Positions 11,640-21,126 are shown, numbered from the stretch's first letter. The stretch is 64,000 nt of DNA from Ichthyophis bannanicus (GCA_033557465.1 CM066031.1:1667494800-1667558799), one strand, 5' to 3'. The notes: a model not told the origin generated them from the letters alone. Translations and numbers: made by a program.

Positions 11640-11802
11640 AAATTTAAACTAGAAGCTCTCTGCTGGGTTCTAAATTTAACCAGAAAGCTCTCTTCTGTGT
11701 TTTAAATTTAAACTAAAAGTAGCTTGCTGCTACTAGGCCCTGAGTGAGTATTTAATTTAAACTACAAGCTCTCTGCTGGATTCTAAATTTAACCAGAACG
11801 CT
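11640..11802 (-). repeat. Tandem duplication in the CR1 5' leader
   Basis: Two copies of a block of about 46 bases, 'aagctctctgctgggttcta' with its continuation AATTTAACCAGAA, start at about 11648 and 11759, roughly 111 bases apart, with a related partial copy between them. Repeated 5' leaders are common in LINEs and can act as promoter units. The element's 5' boundary at 11802 falls inside the outer copy. Confidence 0.7.
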
Positions 11803-11807
11803 CTCAT

Positions 11808-12749
11808 GCAGGTGAGTGTCCCGGGTGACATGGACCGTCGAAGCCATATGCCCAAGTAGGCACAGTAGAAGCCGAGCTGACAACAAGGGACAGTGTTGCA
11901 CCTCTTCAGCCAGTGCCCTGAGATGGTCTGTCCAGTCCAGAGGAAGGAAGGCCTTTGCCTTAAGAGTATCCAGCCTTGCTCCCATGAATTCCAGACATTG
12001 TGTTGGGAAGAGGTGGGATTTGGGATAGTTTATTACGAACCCCAGATGTTGTAGGACCTGAATGGTGCATGCTGTGGCCTGCAGTACTTCTACGGCTCTG
12101 TCTCCTTTTATGAGCCAGTCAGCGAGGTAGGGGAAGACAAATACCCCATGGAGATGGAGGAAGGCAGCCACTACTGCCAGGTATTTGGTGAAGACCCTGG
12201 AGCGGAGGAGAGGCCAAAGGGTAGCAACCTGTACTGGTAGTGAGTGCTCCCCTCCATGAAGTGAAGGTACTGTCTTTGGCTGGGGTGAATGAGGATGTGG
12301 GTATAGACATCCTTCAGATCCAAGAAGCATAGCCAGTCTCCCTGCTAGAGGTAAGGCAGCAGTGTTCCAAGGGAGAGCATCTTGAACTTCTCCCTCACCA
12401 GGAACTTGTTCAGGTTGCACTGGTCCAGGATAGGCCTTACGCCTCCTGTTCTTTTTGGCATGAGGAAATACCTGGAGTAGAACTCCTTGCCCCTGAGATG
12501 ACAGGGTACTGGCTCTACTTCTTTGTCCTCGAGAAGGCCTGCAAGTTCCTTCAATAGGAGGTCCCGGTGAAGGGGAGAACTGGGGCACTCTCCCGGGAAG
12601 AAAGGAGGAGGTGTCTGAGACAGGTGGAGAAGGTAGCCGTCCTTGACCACCTGGAGGACCCATGAATCGGTGGTGATGGTTGGCCACCTGTGGGCATACA
12701 AGGTTAGACATCCTCCTGTGGGCTGCTGTCCTCCTTGGGGTAGAGAGGC
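11808..12749 (-). pseudogene. DIRS reverse transcriptase remnant (copy B, upstream of the CR1 insertion)
   Basis: The minus strand encodes the RT core of copy B. The open stretch begins in the alternative frame (GEGEVQDALPWNTAALPLAG) and shifts into the RT frame at RSRVFTKYLAVVAAFLHLHG, followed by VFVFPYLADWLIKGD, where the YLDD box has become YLAD and has lost one catalytic aspartate. GFVINYPKSHLFPTQCLEF and LLGHMASTVHVTRD follow. In another frame at 12345-12701 the N-terminal part appears: LAGLLEDKEVEPVPCHLRG, PKRTGGVRPILDQCNLNKF. The gene is interrupted by CR1 at 11807. Confidence 0.85.
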
Positions 12750-12879
12750 TATTTTTATTTATTTATTTTATTTATTTATATTCTCTTATATACCGCACTA
12801 TTCAGCATCAGCGCGGTTCACATAGAACAAAAATCTCAGTACAGTCAACATGCATGAGTTTACAGATAACAAGGAGTCA
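12750..12879 (-). mobile_element. Short retroposon with AAATAAAT tail in DIRS copy B
   Basis: About 130 bp of non-DIRS sequence interrupts the gag-pol junction of copy B. On the minus strand it contains ACCGCGCT ... AGTGCGGT, which can form an 8 bp hairpin, and ends in an AAATAAATAAA-type tail. This is the same 3' end as the LINE at 55098-56105. The 5' side is truncated and no tRNA head remains. Confidence 0.7.
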
Positions 12880-14890
12880 AAATCTCCCCCCTGGCTGGGC
12901 CAGAGCCGGGATCTGGGGCTTGGGAACCTTCTCTTACGAGGACCTTGCCCATGACCCTTAGCCTGCTGACCCTTCTGGGGAGCTGTGGAGGCCTGAAAAT
13001 GTGGGAGCTTCTGTAAGTAGCCCCTTTCCTCAGGTAAAAGGGCTTTTTACCTGAGCCCTTCCATCAGGGAGGGGCAGCGGTCTTCTTGGAGAGCCTGTTC
13101 CTCATCATGAACTCAGACTCCAACTCGGCGGCCTTTTCAGTCATGGGTTTGCCAAAGAGGTTCTCCCCTTGGCACGGGACATCAACCAATTTGTCCTGGA
13201 CCCACTGCTCGAGGTTGGAAGACTGTAGCCTGGCCTGGCATTGGGCACCAATGCCCGCCATGTCTACTCTAGCCGCTGACTCCAAGTCATCATAGGCTGC
13301 TCGAGTCATGAATTCGGAGCACTCATGGACAGCCTTTGACAGGTTCCTGAACCACTGCAGGGGTTCCTCGGAGAGCCCAGCCAAGAACCTGGCGAGTTCC
13401 TTCACCAGGTTTCTTAGATACATGCCCATGTACAGCTGTTAGACCTGGATTTGGCCAATTAGCCTCAAGCCCAGTTATATCCAAGTTACCCCAATTATAT
13501 CCAGGTTTTAATCCCTGTTCACTGTAAATACTATGCGGTCCGACTGTATGGTATAAGATTTTGTTTGATGTACACCGCACTGATATGAATAGCACGGTAT
13601 AGAAGAAAAGTTAAATAAATAAATAAGCCCTGGTAGCACTTTCTGTTGAGGGCATCCAAGGTGCGGGCCTCCCTACCTGAGGGCACAGAAGAGTGTATCT
13701 TCTGGCTCTTGAGCCAATGTATGGCCAAATCCACCACCATGGAGATGTGCAGCAGTGTGACTTCTGGAAGTCGAGCCGCTTGCTCACCACCAGCACCGAT
13801 GCCGGTGTCTCCCACATATGGAGCATTAGCCATTCCAGGATGAGTGGGATGGGTATTGTGAGTGATTCCCTCGATGGGGCCACCTACTGGAGGATTTCTA
13901 ATTCCTCTATCCGAGGGTCCTCCTCTGATTCCTGATACCTCTGATACCTCCTCTGATACTTCACACAATCGAGGAATTCCATGCCCTCGGGGTTCCAAGG
14001 GTGGAGAGTCTGAGGGGACATCACGATGGCATCGGGTGTTGGGGACTCGTCCTTGGACTCCCACTCCAAGAGGAAAACTCGAGAGAAGGGAAGCTCATGG
14101 GCTCAAGGCCAGAGTCCTGCCCACATCCCACAGAGGCCCTGTGGCTGGTGCCGTGAGGGCTAGCCGAGGAAGACCTCAGTCTCATTGAGTGGGACCCGGG
14201 GTGAGACCTAGGCCGAGAATTGGCCTCCAGGGAAGTCCTCGATGTCAAGGGCCCAGTGGTCCAGTAGTACCGGACAGCAATACTCGCTACTGGTCCATGA
14301 AGGAAGTCAGACTGTGCTCCAGGGCCGCCATCCTGGATTCAAGTCTAGAAGGCTCTGCAGCCGTCAGCACAGGCACTGAGAAACATGGACCTGGTGCTGG
14401 TTCCCCCAAAGATGAGTCCTCAACAAGGATAGGCTCTGGTGACCAAGACCGATCTGAGGTTGTCTCCTTTTGGGTGATCTTGATAGGCTGCTCCCACTCC
14501 GATCCCTCTGACAGCTATCGAGAACTACGGGAGCTGGTCCAGGACTTACCAGACTCGTCAGAGCCATCCAGAGATGCTGCCTTCGAGGGTTTCTTCTTCT
14601 TCTTGTGTTCCCTCTAGGGAGACCCCCTCTCTGAAGAGCCATGGCATTGACCGGGGTCCGCAGAGACATCACGGGATTCTGCTGCTTCAGAGGTAGCCTT
14701 TGCCTTTGGAGATGGGGACTCCAGGAAGAACCTGTTGTGCTGCTGCTGACGGCTCTTGAGGGCCTCGGTGGACATTTTTTTATACAGATTGCAAGCCGTG
14801 GGGTCGTGGTCTGGCCCTAGGCAGCTTAGGCAGCAGTCTGTGTGTCAGTGAGGGACATTATCTTGGCACACTGGTAGCCATGGGGGGAAA
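12880..14890 (-). pseudogene. DIRS gag-like ORF1 remnant (copy B)
   Basis: The conserved gag region is readable in pieces on the minus strand: at 13531-14064 SQKIHSSVPSGREARTLDAL and NRKCYQG; at 13064-13429 MGMYLRNLVKELARFLAGL, EEPLQWFRNL, AAYDDLESAARVD, and EQWVQDKLVDVPC followed by GENLFGKPM. These align in order with copy C. An insert at 13466-13626 separates CYQG from MGMYLR. The serine/proline-rich N-terminal half (13900-14800) is present in broken frames, and the start (PPMATS) lies near 14880. Confidence 0.85.
13466..13626 (+). mobile_element. Short retroposon with AAATAAAT tail in DIRS copy B (plus orientation)
   Basis: This insert lies within the gag coding region of copy B. It ends with ACCGCACTGATATGAATAGC followed by an AAATAAATAAATAA tail, the LINE 3' signature also seen at 56040-56105. 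The 5' portion (13466-13560) has no tRNA-like boxes that I can see. Confidence 0.65.
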
Positions 14891-15189
14891 CAGTACCCCA
14901 GTGAGCTTGAAGACCCGCGATATTGCCAATAGGGAAAAAAGGGCTTGAAAGTGCCAAAAGGAAGGACGAGAAAAATGAAGGGACCTACGACACAATGCCG
15001 GGGCAGTGGGTTCGGATGATGGGAAGAGTACGGTGCATAGCCGGAGAGAGTGTACAACTTCGGTCAAGAAAAAACAACTTTTTCCAGGGGAAAACAGACA
15101 GACGTCTGAAGGGTTCCATGGCAAAAGGGAGACTGAGCAAGATGACATCCCTGGGCGGGAAAGGTACCACGTATGCATGGTGGCACCTC

Positions 15190-15297
15190 CCAAAGGCTTT
15201 CTTTGAAAACTGAGGAGATGCCTCCGCGAGGGCTCCATCGGTGCTGACGTCACCCATATGTGAGGACTGACTTCCTGCTTGTTCCCAGAGAACATAG
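15190..15297 (-). repeat. Left inverted terminal repeat of DIRS copy B
   Basis: On the plus strand it contains CCAAAGGCTTTCTTTGAAAA, TGACGTCACCCATATGTGAG and ACTTCCTGCTTGTTCCCAGA. It is the inverted partner of 4362-4560 and matches the copy A end. The outer limit is at about 15297. Confidence 0.78.
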
Positions 15298-15569
15298 CAG
15301 TCTTCCTTGCTGTTTGTACTCAGACTGCAAGTAGAATTGGGAAAGTCAGGTACTAACAAAATAAAACTTTAAAATATGAGAAAAGAAAATGTTAGGTCTG
15401 TGTTCCATTTCTTTCTTTTTCTTCTTTTCTACAGGCATTGGGGTCCTGACATAAGGAATGCACATTTAAAATACTATAAATGTCAACAGGGCCACCATAT
15501 GATGTGATACTGATATTGCTGTAATTTTCCATTGTTGTGTCTCTTAATTCAAAGTTGTACTTTATGTGT
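15298..15569. other. Unassigned spacer
   Basis: I see no coding potential or repeat signature here. It lies between DIRS copy B and a SINE. Confidence 0.45.
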
Positions 15570-15581
15570 TCCTATGAATGA

Positions 15582-15801
15582 TTTTTTTTTAGTGCCATTG
15601 AGTCAGTGTTGACTCATAGTGACCCAGCTACCTCTGGGTTTTCTTGGCAATGTATCACTGGAAGTAGATTGCCAGCCTTTTCTTCTGAGGCAATGGAGGG
15701 TAAAGTGACTTGCCCAAAGTCACAAGGAGTGCCAGTAGGAATTGAAACATTGATCTTCTGGGTACTAGGCAGTTGCTCTAACCACTAGGCTACTCCTCCA
15801 C
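15582..15801 (-). mobile_element. tRNA-derived CORE-type SINE with RTE-like tail
   Basis: The element is flanked by a perfect 12 bp target duplication, TCCTATGAATGA, at 15570-15581 and 15802-15813. On the minus strand the head reads AGTAGCCTAGTGGTTAGAGC, a clear pol III A box, and a decayed B box (GTTTCAATTCC) follows. The middle, 'gactttgggcaagtcacttt', is the same core found in the SINEs at 7180 and 62820. The 3' part is different: it contains GGGTCACTATGAGTCAACAC and ends in a run of A. That tail resembles the 3' ends of RTE/BovB-type LINEs from memory; this was not searched. Confidence 0.88.
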
Positions 15802-15813
15802 TCCTATGAATGA

Positions 15814-16888
15814 ATTATGATCTTCATATAGAGAGCAGATAACTAAGAAATGAGAAAGAGGGCACAGGAAGAAAAGGAGCTTTATTTCTGATCATAGAAA
15901 ATGAAACAGTAAACATATACAGTACATCAAAGTGCTATTAAAATCTATTTATGATTTTCCTACCATTCAGTGCAAGTTATTATTTTGTTTCAGATGTAAA
16001 TAAAGAATTGTAAAGGCATCTTTTCCAGAAATAACCTTTTGATTAGATGCAGCTTGATGCTCCAATGTGTTCCAAAGAAAACAAGAATCAACTTTATGTG
16101 GTTTGAAAATGCAAATTTGAGAATAATATCAAATGTAGCAGCGCATGTGTTGATTTGTTAGGTCACTTTTTATCTGTTCAATATGTTAAAGGAAAAGTTT
16201 TAGGTCTTTTGTTTTGATGTATTTGCTTTTGTTGATCATGTGTTTGTATTATCATGGGATCAGTTGGTAATACCAGTATTGTGGTGCTCTACTGTCACCA
16301 CCAGGCTGATGTTAGAAATGAAATGCAGTTTTTCAGGTTTTTTTTTACTAAAGAAAAGAAAATGGGAGTAAAAGGAAACGCTAACAAGAAAAAGAAAACA
16401 AGATGAAAATTGAACTCTCAGTGTCTGTAGAATAGCCCACCAGATCAGAAGTCAAAGATAATAAATGCACTTTTTTGACCAGTTCGCCTTAATTTTATTG
16501 TCCTTTTTCTGATTACTTTTACAGGGGAGAGTACAAACATTATATGTCCCAATTCATATCTTTGGAGACACCAATTTTCCTATACATAATGAACAAAGCC
16601 TTTATGAAGTACGTTTACTAAAGGGCGGTAAGTGAGCAAGTGTGCCGTTAACGCACGTTATCAGCACCCGTGAGCGGTTAACACCACAGAAAGCACCGAT
16701 AACGCTGTATTAACGTGCAGAAGCCAGGCCCATAGCCTTAAGGTGTAAGGAAGTGGAAAGTGGGAGTAAATGGGCAGAGAGTGGGCGGTGATAGTGTATA
16801 CACCCTTAACGCCAGGCTGTGGTATCGTGCATTAGAGCTCCCAGCGCTGGGAACCCTAACGCCATGTGAAAGCTTGTGGTAAGGGCTA
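15814..16888. other. Unassigned spacer left of DIRS copy C
   Basis: No protein-coding similarity is seen. 16610-16860 contains several GTTAACG/AACGC words in both orientations and may be part of an unrecognised interspersed repeat. Position 16888 borders the DIRS copy C integration site. Confidence 0.45.
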
Positions 16889-17051
16889 TTTCTCCAGGAC
16901 CAAGCAGGAAGTCAGTCCTCACTTATGGGTGACGTCGGCGCCGACGGAGCCATCGCGGAGCAATTTTCCCCAGCTTTCAAAGAAAGCCTTTGGGAATTGC
17001 AGCGCGCATGCGCGGTCGTCTTCCCGCCCGAGGGTGCCATCTTAGCCAGTC
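16889..17051 (+). repeat. Left inverted terminal repeat of DIRS copy C
   Basis: It begins TTTCTCCAGGACCAAGCAGG and ends GCCATCTTAGCCAGTC. From about position 16910 inward it is the near-perfect inverse of 22488-22620. The outer 20 or so bases differ from the right ITR (CAGGACCAAGCAGGAAGTC against CAGGAGCAGCAGGAATC). Confidence 0.92.
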
Positions 17052-17290
17052 TTCTTTTTTCCGCGGAGCCCTACAGACGTCCCCGTCTTGTCCCCGCGAA
17101 AAAGTCGATTTTATTCATTATTTTATCCTTTTTCCTTCGGTTCGACGACGATCGTTTTCCCGCCCGGACTCGCGACGCTGGTCACGAGTCCTCGTACTTT
17201 TTTCGGTTTTTCTGACTTTGTCAGCTTTCGTTTTCGATTTTTCCCTGGCAGCCCGGTCCTTTGACCTCGCAGGGGCCCTTTTTTCCCCCG

Positions 17291-19213
17291 ATGGCTGCCA
17301 GTGGCTTTAAGCGGTGTGGTCAGTGTGACCGAAATATGTCACTAACTGACACACACGACTTTTGCCTCCGCTGCCTGGGCCCGGATCATGAGGAACTGAT
17401 CTGTGGGCCCTGTGGCAAAATGTCCTCAAAAGCGTTGAGAAGTCGGCGGCATCAGCGTGATCGAATCTTCGCTGACCCCAGCCGTACCCGGACCTCGTCG
17501 GAGGCCTCCGCGTCAAAAGGTTCCAGCTCGGACCGTCGCCGGAGTTCCTCCGACCGGGGTTCTCCCTCCGGGGACCATCGTCGGACGGTGAAACCCGCGA
17601 GGGCGGCGTCGGTGGACGCTCCTGGTTCCGCGAGGGCCAGGTCGCATAGCCCCGATAGCCGCCCCGGGTCCTTGGAGAAGGAACACCTCCCGAAGCGACC
17701 TCGCCTGGAGTCGGAGATGCCTGCTCGGGTAAGTCCTGTAGTCCTTCTGGACTCGCCTCCGCGACAGCCGACGTCGGGCCCGACGCCGTCGGGGCCCGAG
17801 TCGGGGGCTGCTGGGTCACCTGAGCTCGGACTCAGGTTGACGGCCTTGGAGAGCAGACTGTCTGCCTTCATGGACCAGCAGCGGGCACTGCTCGCTGGCC
17901 TCGCTGGCGCCGCTGCCCCGACCGCCGGGACGTCGACGTCCAAGTCGACCCCGGAGACCGAGCCGATCCTCGAGTCGATGAGAACTCGAGTCGATCCTCG
18001 GTCGAGGTCACCCTCGGCCTCCCGTTCGGGACCGAGGTCGCCGACGCCGACTCCCTCGGCGTCGGGGCGGCAGGCGCCGCGCCCTGCCCGGGCCGACCCC
18101 ACCGAGTCCTCGTCGGAGTCGGTCTGGGAGTCTGAAGAGGAAGAGTCACCTGATTCTTTCCGGACTCGGTGTGTCCCCTCGGACTCACCGGAGTCCGAGC
18201 CTCGGAAGCAGTCCCCCCCGGAGGATGCCCGGTTCTCGGACTTCGTTAGGGATATGGCCAAGGCTTTGGCCTTCCCTGCGGATCCCGAGGAGGAGCCTCG
18301 AGCCGAAGAGCTCGACGCCCTCCAGTATGACTCTCCCGCGAGGGAACACTTTACTGTACCGGTTCCTCCTATGCTGGAACGACTACTCTTCCGCATGTGG
18401 GAGAGTCCGGCCTCCTCGCCGGTCCTGAGCAAGCGGGTCGATTCTATCTATCGAGTCCGCAAGAGCCCTGGCTTTCAGAAGGCACAGCTACCACACCATT
18501 CCATGGTAGTGGAATCGGCCATGCATCGTCTTAAGAGCCAGAAGATGCACTCCTCGGTGCCTCCTGGCAGGGAGGCCCGTAACCTGGATGGCCTTGGTAA
18601 GAAGTGTTTCCAGGGCTCTATGCTCGCTTGTCGTGTCCAGACTTACCAGCTATACATGGGCATGTATCTCCGGGATCTGGCTAAAGAGCTAGCCGGATTC
18701 TCCGCTGGTTTGTCCGAGGAACCCTTGCGGAGGTTCCTGGCCTTGTCCACTGGCATTCGGGAATGCTCAAAGTTCATGTCCCGAGCAGCCTATGATGGCT
18801 TTGAAGCATCGGCTCGAGTGGCCGCAGCCGGCATCGGTGCCCGCCGACAGGCTTGGCTTCAGTCGTCAGACCTTGAGCCCTGGGTGCAGGACAAGTTGGT
18901 CGATGTCCCCTGCCGAGGCGAAAACCTCTTTGGCAAGCCCATGGCGGAAAAGGCTGCACAAATTGAGACTGAGACTCTCACCAGGACCAGGCTTTCTAGG
19001 AAGACCTCCGCCCCTTCCCAGAAAAAGAAGGGCTCGGGGAAAAAGTCCTTTTACCCGAGGAAGGCGGCTGCCTACAAACAATACCCCCATTATCAGGCCC
19101 CTGCAGCTCCCCAACAGGGCCAGCAGGCCAAGGGATGGGGTAACGGGTCCCGTAGGCAGCAAGCCCCCAAGCCTGCACCACCAGCCCCTGCTCAGCAGGG
19201 TGGGGGTTTTTGA
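17291..19213 (+). CDS. DIRS ORF1, gag-like protein (copy C)
   Basis: This is an intact frame of 640 codons from the ATG at 17291. An upstream in-frame ATG at 17261 would add 10 residues, but the later one is preferred because old copy A begins at the same Met. Residues 9-41 hold Cys pairs (C9xxC12, C25xxC28, C38xxC41) with His22 and His33 nearby, a likely zinc-binding module. Residues about 50-300 are Ser/Pro/Arg-rich and low complexity, with an acidic patch (WESEEEESPDS). The C-terminal half is the part conserved in copies A, B, D, E and F: REARNLDGLGKKCFQGS, YQLYMGMYLRDL, AAYDGFEASARVA, EPWVQDKLVDVPC and GENLFGKPM. The C-terminus is basic, then Gln/Pro/Ala-rich. The presumed role is binding element RNA in a particle. 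No CCHC knuckle is seen. Confidence 0.9.
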   Translation: MAASGFKRCGQCDRNMSLTDTHDFCLRCLGPDHEELICGPCGKMSSKALRSRRHQRDRIFADPSRTRTSSEASASKGSSSDRRRSSSDRGSPSGDHRRTVKPARAASVDAPGSARARSHSPDSRPGSLEKEHLPKRPRLESEMPARVSPVVLLDSPPRQPTSGPTPSGPESGAAGSPELGLRLTALESRLSAFMDQQRALLAGLAGAAAPTAGTSTSKSTPETEPILESMRTRVDPRSRSPSASRSGPRSPTPTPSASGRQAPRPARADPTESSSESVWESEEEESPDSFRTRCVPSDSPESEPRKQSPPEDARFSDFVRDMAKALAFPADPEEEPRAEELDALQYDSPAREHFTVPVPPMLERLLFRMWESPASSPVLSKRVDSIYRVRKSPGFQKAQLPHHSMVVESAMHRLKSQKMHSSVPPGREARNLDGLGKKCFQGSMLACRVQTYQLYMGMYLRDLAKELAGFSAGLSEEPLRRFLALSTGIRECSKFMSRAAYDGFEASARVAAAGIGARRQAWLQSSDLEPWVQDKLVDVPCRGENLFGKPMAEKAAQIETETLTRTRLSRKTSAPSQKKKGSGKKSFYPRKAAAYKQYPHYQAPAAPQQGQQAKGWGNGSRRQQAPKPAPPAPAQQGGGF

Positions 19214-19287
19214 CTCACAAAGCATAGCCTCTCCCCCCCGCTAGTTCCTCCCAGCACCGGAGGCCGGCTGGTTCACTTCGCCCACAG

Positions 19288-21126
19288 GTGGTCCAGCATC
19301 ACCGCAGATGCCTGGGTGCTTCAAGTCGTGCGAGAAGGCTATCTTCTCCACTTCCATCAGGTCCCTCCCTCCTATTTTCCGGGAGAACCCCGCGACCCCC
19401 TCTGCACAGGGAGTTGCTCCTTCAGGAGTTAGCAGGTCTTCTGCAGGAACAGGCGGTGGAACCGGTGCCACACCACCTGAGAGGTCAAGGCTTTTATTCA
19501 AGGTATTTTCTGATACCAAAGAGAACAGGGGGCCTCAGACCCATCCTGGACTTGCGCAACCTCAACAAGTTCCTTGTGCGGGAGAAGTTCAAAATGCTTA
19601 CCCTTGGAATCCTTCTGCCCTACCTCCAGCAGGGAGATTGGCTATGCTCCTTGGATCTAAAGGATGCCTACACGCACATCCTCATCCACCCAAGCCACCG
19701 CCAATACCTAAGGTTTGTGGTGGCAGGAAATCATTACCAGTACAGGGTACTGCCCTTTGGCCTGTCCTCCGCACCGCGAGTCTTCACAAAATGTCTCGCG
19801 GTCGTGGCGGCCCATCTCCGGCTTCACGGCCTCTATGTCTTTCCGTACCTCGACGACTGGCTCATCAGGGCAGCGTCCGCTCGGGAGGTCACCAACGCCA
19901 CGCGCCGCACGGTGACTCTTCTGCAGCACTTGGGCTTTGTTATAAACTTCGCAAAGTCCACTTTGCTCCCCTCACAGGATCTCGAGTTCATCGGCGCAAG
20001 GCTGCACACTCCTCAGGCACGAGCGTACCTACCGCTCGACAGGGCTCAACGGCTCATGGACCTAGCCGACCGTTTTCGCAGCCAGCCCCTGGTCTCCGCC
20101 AGGCGCTTCCTGAGACTACTCGGCCATATGGCTTCCACCGTCCATGTGACCCCCAATGCCCGCCTGAATATGCGGTCTGCTCAATGGTGTCTCCGCCAGC
20201 AGTGGCGTCAAGCCACAGGCGGCCTAGCAGACCTAGTGCGCGTCTCCGAGCCGCTGATCTCGTCTCTCCGGTGGTGGCGCCGGCAGCCGAACCTCATGTT
20301 CGGAATGCCTTTCCAGTCACCTCAGCCGACCCGGGTGCTGACCACCGATGCATCCCTCCTGGGCTGGGGAGCACATTGCCAAGAGGCACGTACTCAGGGC
20401 CTCTGGACCACGTGGGAGTCTGCTCAGCAGATCAACTTCCTGGAGCTCAGGGCGATCCGCCTAGCTCTCAAGGCCTTCTCCCACCTGACTTCCCACCAGT
20501 CCGTCCTTGTCCAGACGGACAATCAAGTTGCCATGTTCTACATGAACAAGCAGGGGGGCACGGGCTCCTTCCTCCTCTGCCGGGAGGCGCAGAAGCTCTG
20601 CTCTTGGGCCGTCAGTCACGGCATTCTCCTCAAGGCAGTTTATCTCCCGGGCCAAGAAAATTGCCTGGCGGACAAACTCAGCAGGGTCCTCCAGCCGCAC
20701 GAGTGGCGTCTGGATCCCTTGGTAGTTCAGAAGCTCTTCCTCAAGTGGGGCCTCCCCACGGTGGATCTCTTTGCCAGTCCTCACAACCGGCAGCTTCCTC
20801 GCTTCTGCTCTCGTCAGCCACACCCCCTTCGGGTTGCGGCGGACGCTTTTCTGATCTCATGGTCGGGGAGCCTTCTGTACGCTTTCCCTCCCATCCCGCT
20901 AGTCTCTCGGACTCTTTTCAAGGTTCTCCGAGACAAAGCCTTCATGATCCTGGTGGCCCCTCGCTGGCCCAGGCAGCCGTGGTTTCCGCTCCTGCTGCTG
21001 CAACTGACGGTGGAGGATCCAATCCCTCTGGGGGTACAACCGGATCTCCTCACTCAGGATCAGGGGTCCCTCCTGCACCCCAACCTCAGGTCTCTCAACC
21101 TCATGGCCTGGCTGCTGAGAGGGTAG
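19288..21126 (+). CDS. DIRS ORF2: reverse transcriptase, RNase H and methyltransferase-like domains (copy C)
   Basis: This is an intact frame of 612 codons; the first ATG is used, but the frame is open slightly upstream, so the real start may differ. The RT spans about residues 45-280: PKRTGGLRPILDLRNLNKF, CSLDLKDAYTHI (motif A Asp), PFGLSSAPRVFTK and FPYLDDWLIR with the YLDD box at 19846-19857. RNase H spans about 345-475: TTDASLLGWGAH, INFLELRAIRLAL, VQTDNQVAMFYMNKQGG and LADKLSRVLQPHEW, supplying the D-E-D-D set. Residues about 480-590 contain VDLFASPHNRQLPRF and SLLYAFPPIPLV, the region reported in DIRS pol as similar to phage Dam methyltransferases. It overlaps the recombinase frame at its 3' end. 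It should copy the element RNA. Confidence 0.93.
   Translation: MVQHHRRCLGASSRARRLSSPLPSGPSLLFSGRTPRPPLHRELLLQELAGLLQEQAVEPVPHHLRGQGFYSRYFLIPKRTGGLRPILDLRNLNKFLVREKFKMLTLGILLPYLQQGDWLCSLDLKDAYTHILIHPSHRQYLRFVVAGNHYQYRVLPFGLSSAPRVFTKCLAVVAAHLRLHGLYVFPYLDDWLIRAASAREVTNATRRTVTLLQHLGFVINFAKSTLLPSQDLEFIGARLHTPQARAYLPLDRAQRLMDLADRFRSQPLVSARRFLRLLGHMASTVHVTPNARLNMRSAQWCLRQQWRQATGGLADLVRVSEPLISSLRWWRRQPNLMFGMPFQSPQPTRVLTTDASLLGWGAHCQEARTQGLWTTWESAQQINFLELRAIRLALKAFSHLTSHQSVLVQTDNQVAMFYMNKQGGTGSFLLCREAQKLCSWAVSHGILLKAVYLPGQENCLADKLSRVLQPHEWRLDPLVVQKLFLKWGLPTVDLFASPHNRQLPRFCSRQPHPLRVAADAFLISWSGSLLYAFPPIPLVSRTLFKVLRDKAFMILVAPRWPRQPWFPLLLLQLTVEDPIPLGVQPDLLTQDQGSLLHPNLRSLNLMAWLLRG

Larger units (their letters stand above)
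6850..11802 (-). mobile_element. CR1/L3-type LINE, near full length, inserted in DIRS copy B
   Basis: This LINE of about 4.95 kb is flanked by a 5 bp direct repeat, CTCAT, at 6845-6849 and 11803-11807, and interrupts DIRS copy B. From its 5' end (right) it has a repeat-containing leader, ORF1 with zinc-binding and SGNH-esterase-like domains, an APE endonuclease, RT pieces and the 3' UTR with an octamer-like CATAAGAA tail (6850-6870). It carries a SINE at 7180-7457 and another insertion at 9189-9352. The endonuclease is open and keeps its catalytic motifs but the RT is broken, so it is recent enough to read yet not active. Confidence 0.92.
4362..15297 (-). mobile_element. DIRS1-like retrotransposon copy B, split by a CR1 LINE
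   Basis: This is a full-span but degenerate DIRS element on the minus strand. Its 5' ITR lies at 15190-15297, gag at about 12880-14890, RT at 11808-12750, then a CR1 insertion (6850-11802), and RNase H, methyltransferase-like and tyrosine recombinase remnants down to 4900, followed by the internal complementary region and right ITR. The halves join cleanly: the sequence right of 11807 and left of 6845 is consecutive in copy C (around 20150-20180). Smaller LINE-tail insertions sit at 12750-12879 and 13466-13626. Frames are broken many times, so the copy is dead. Confidence 0.9.

Noticed and set aside
17452..18432. A 326-codon frame on the minus strand opposite DIRS gag
   Set aside because: It is the antisense shadow of a GC-rich, Ser/Arg/Glu-rich coding region; it has no recognisable domain and the plus-strand gag is conserved in other copies.
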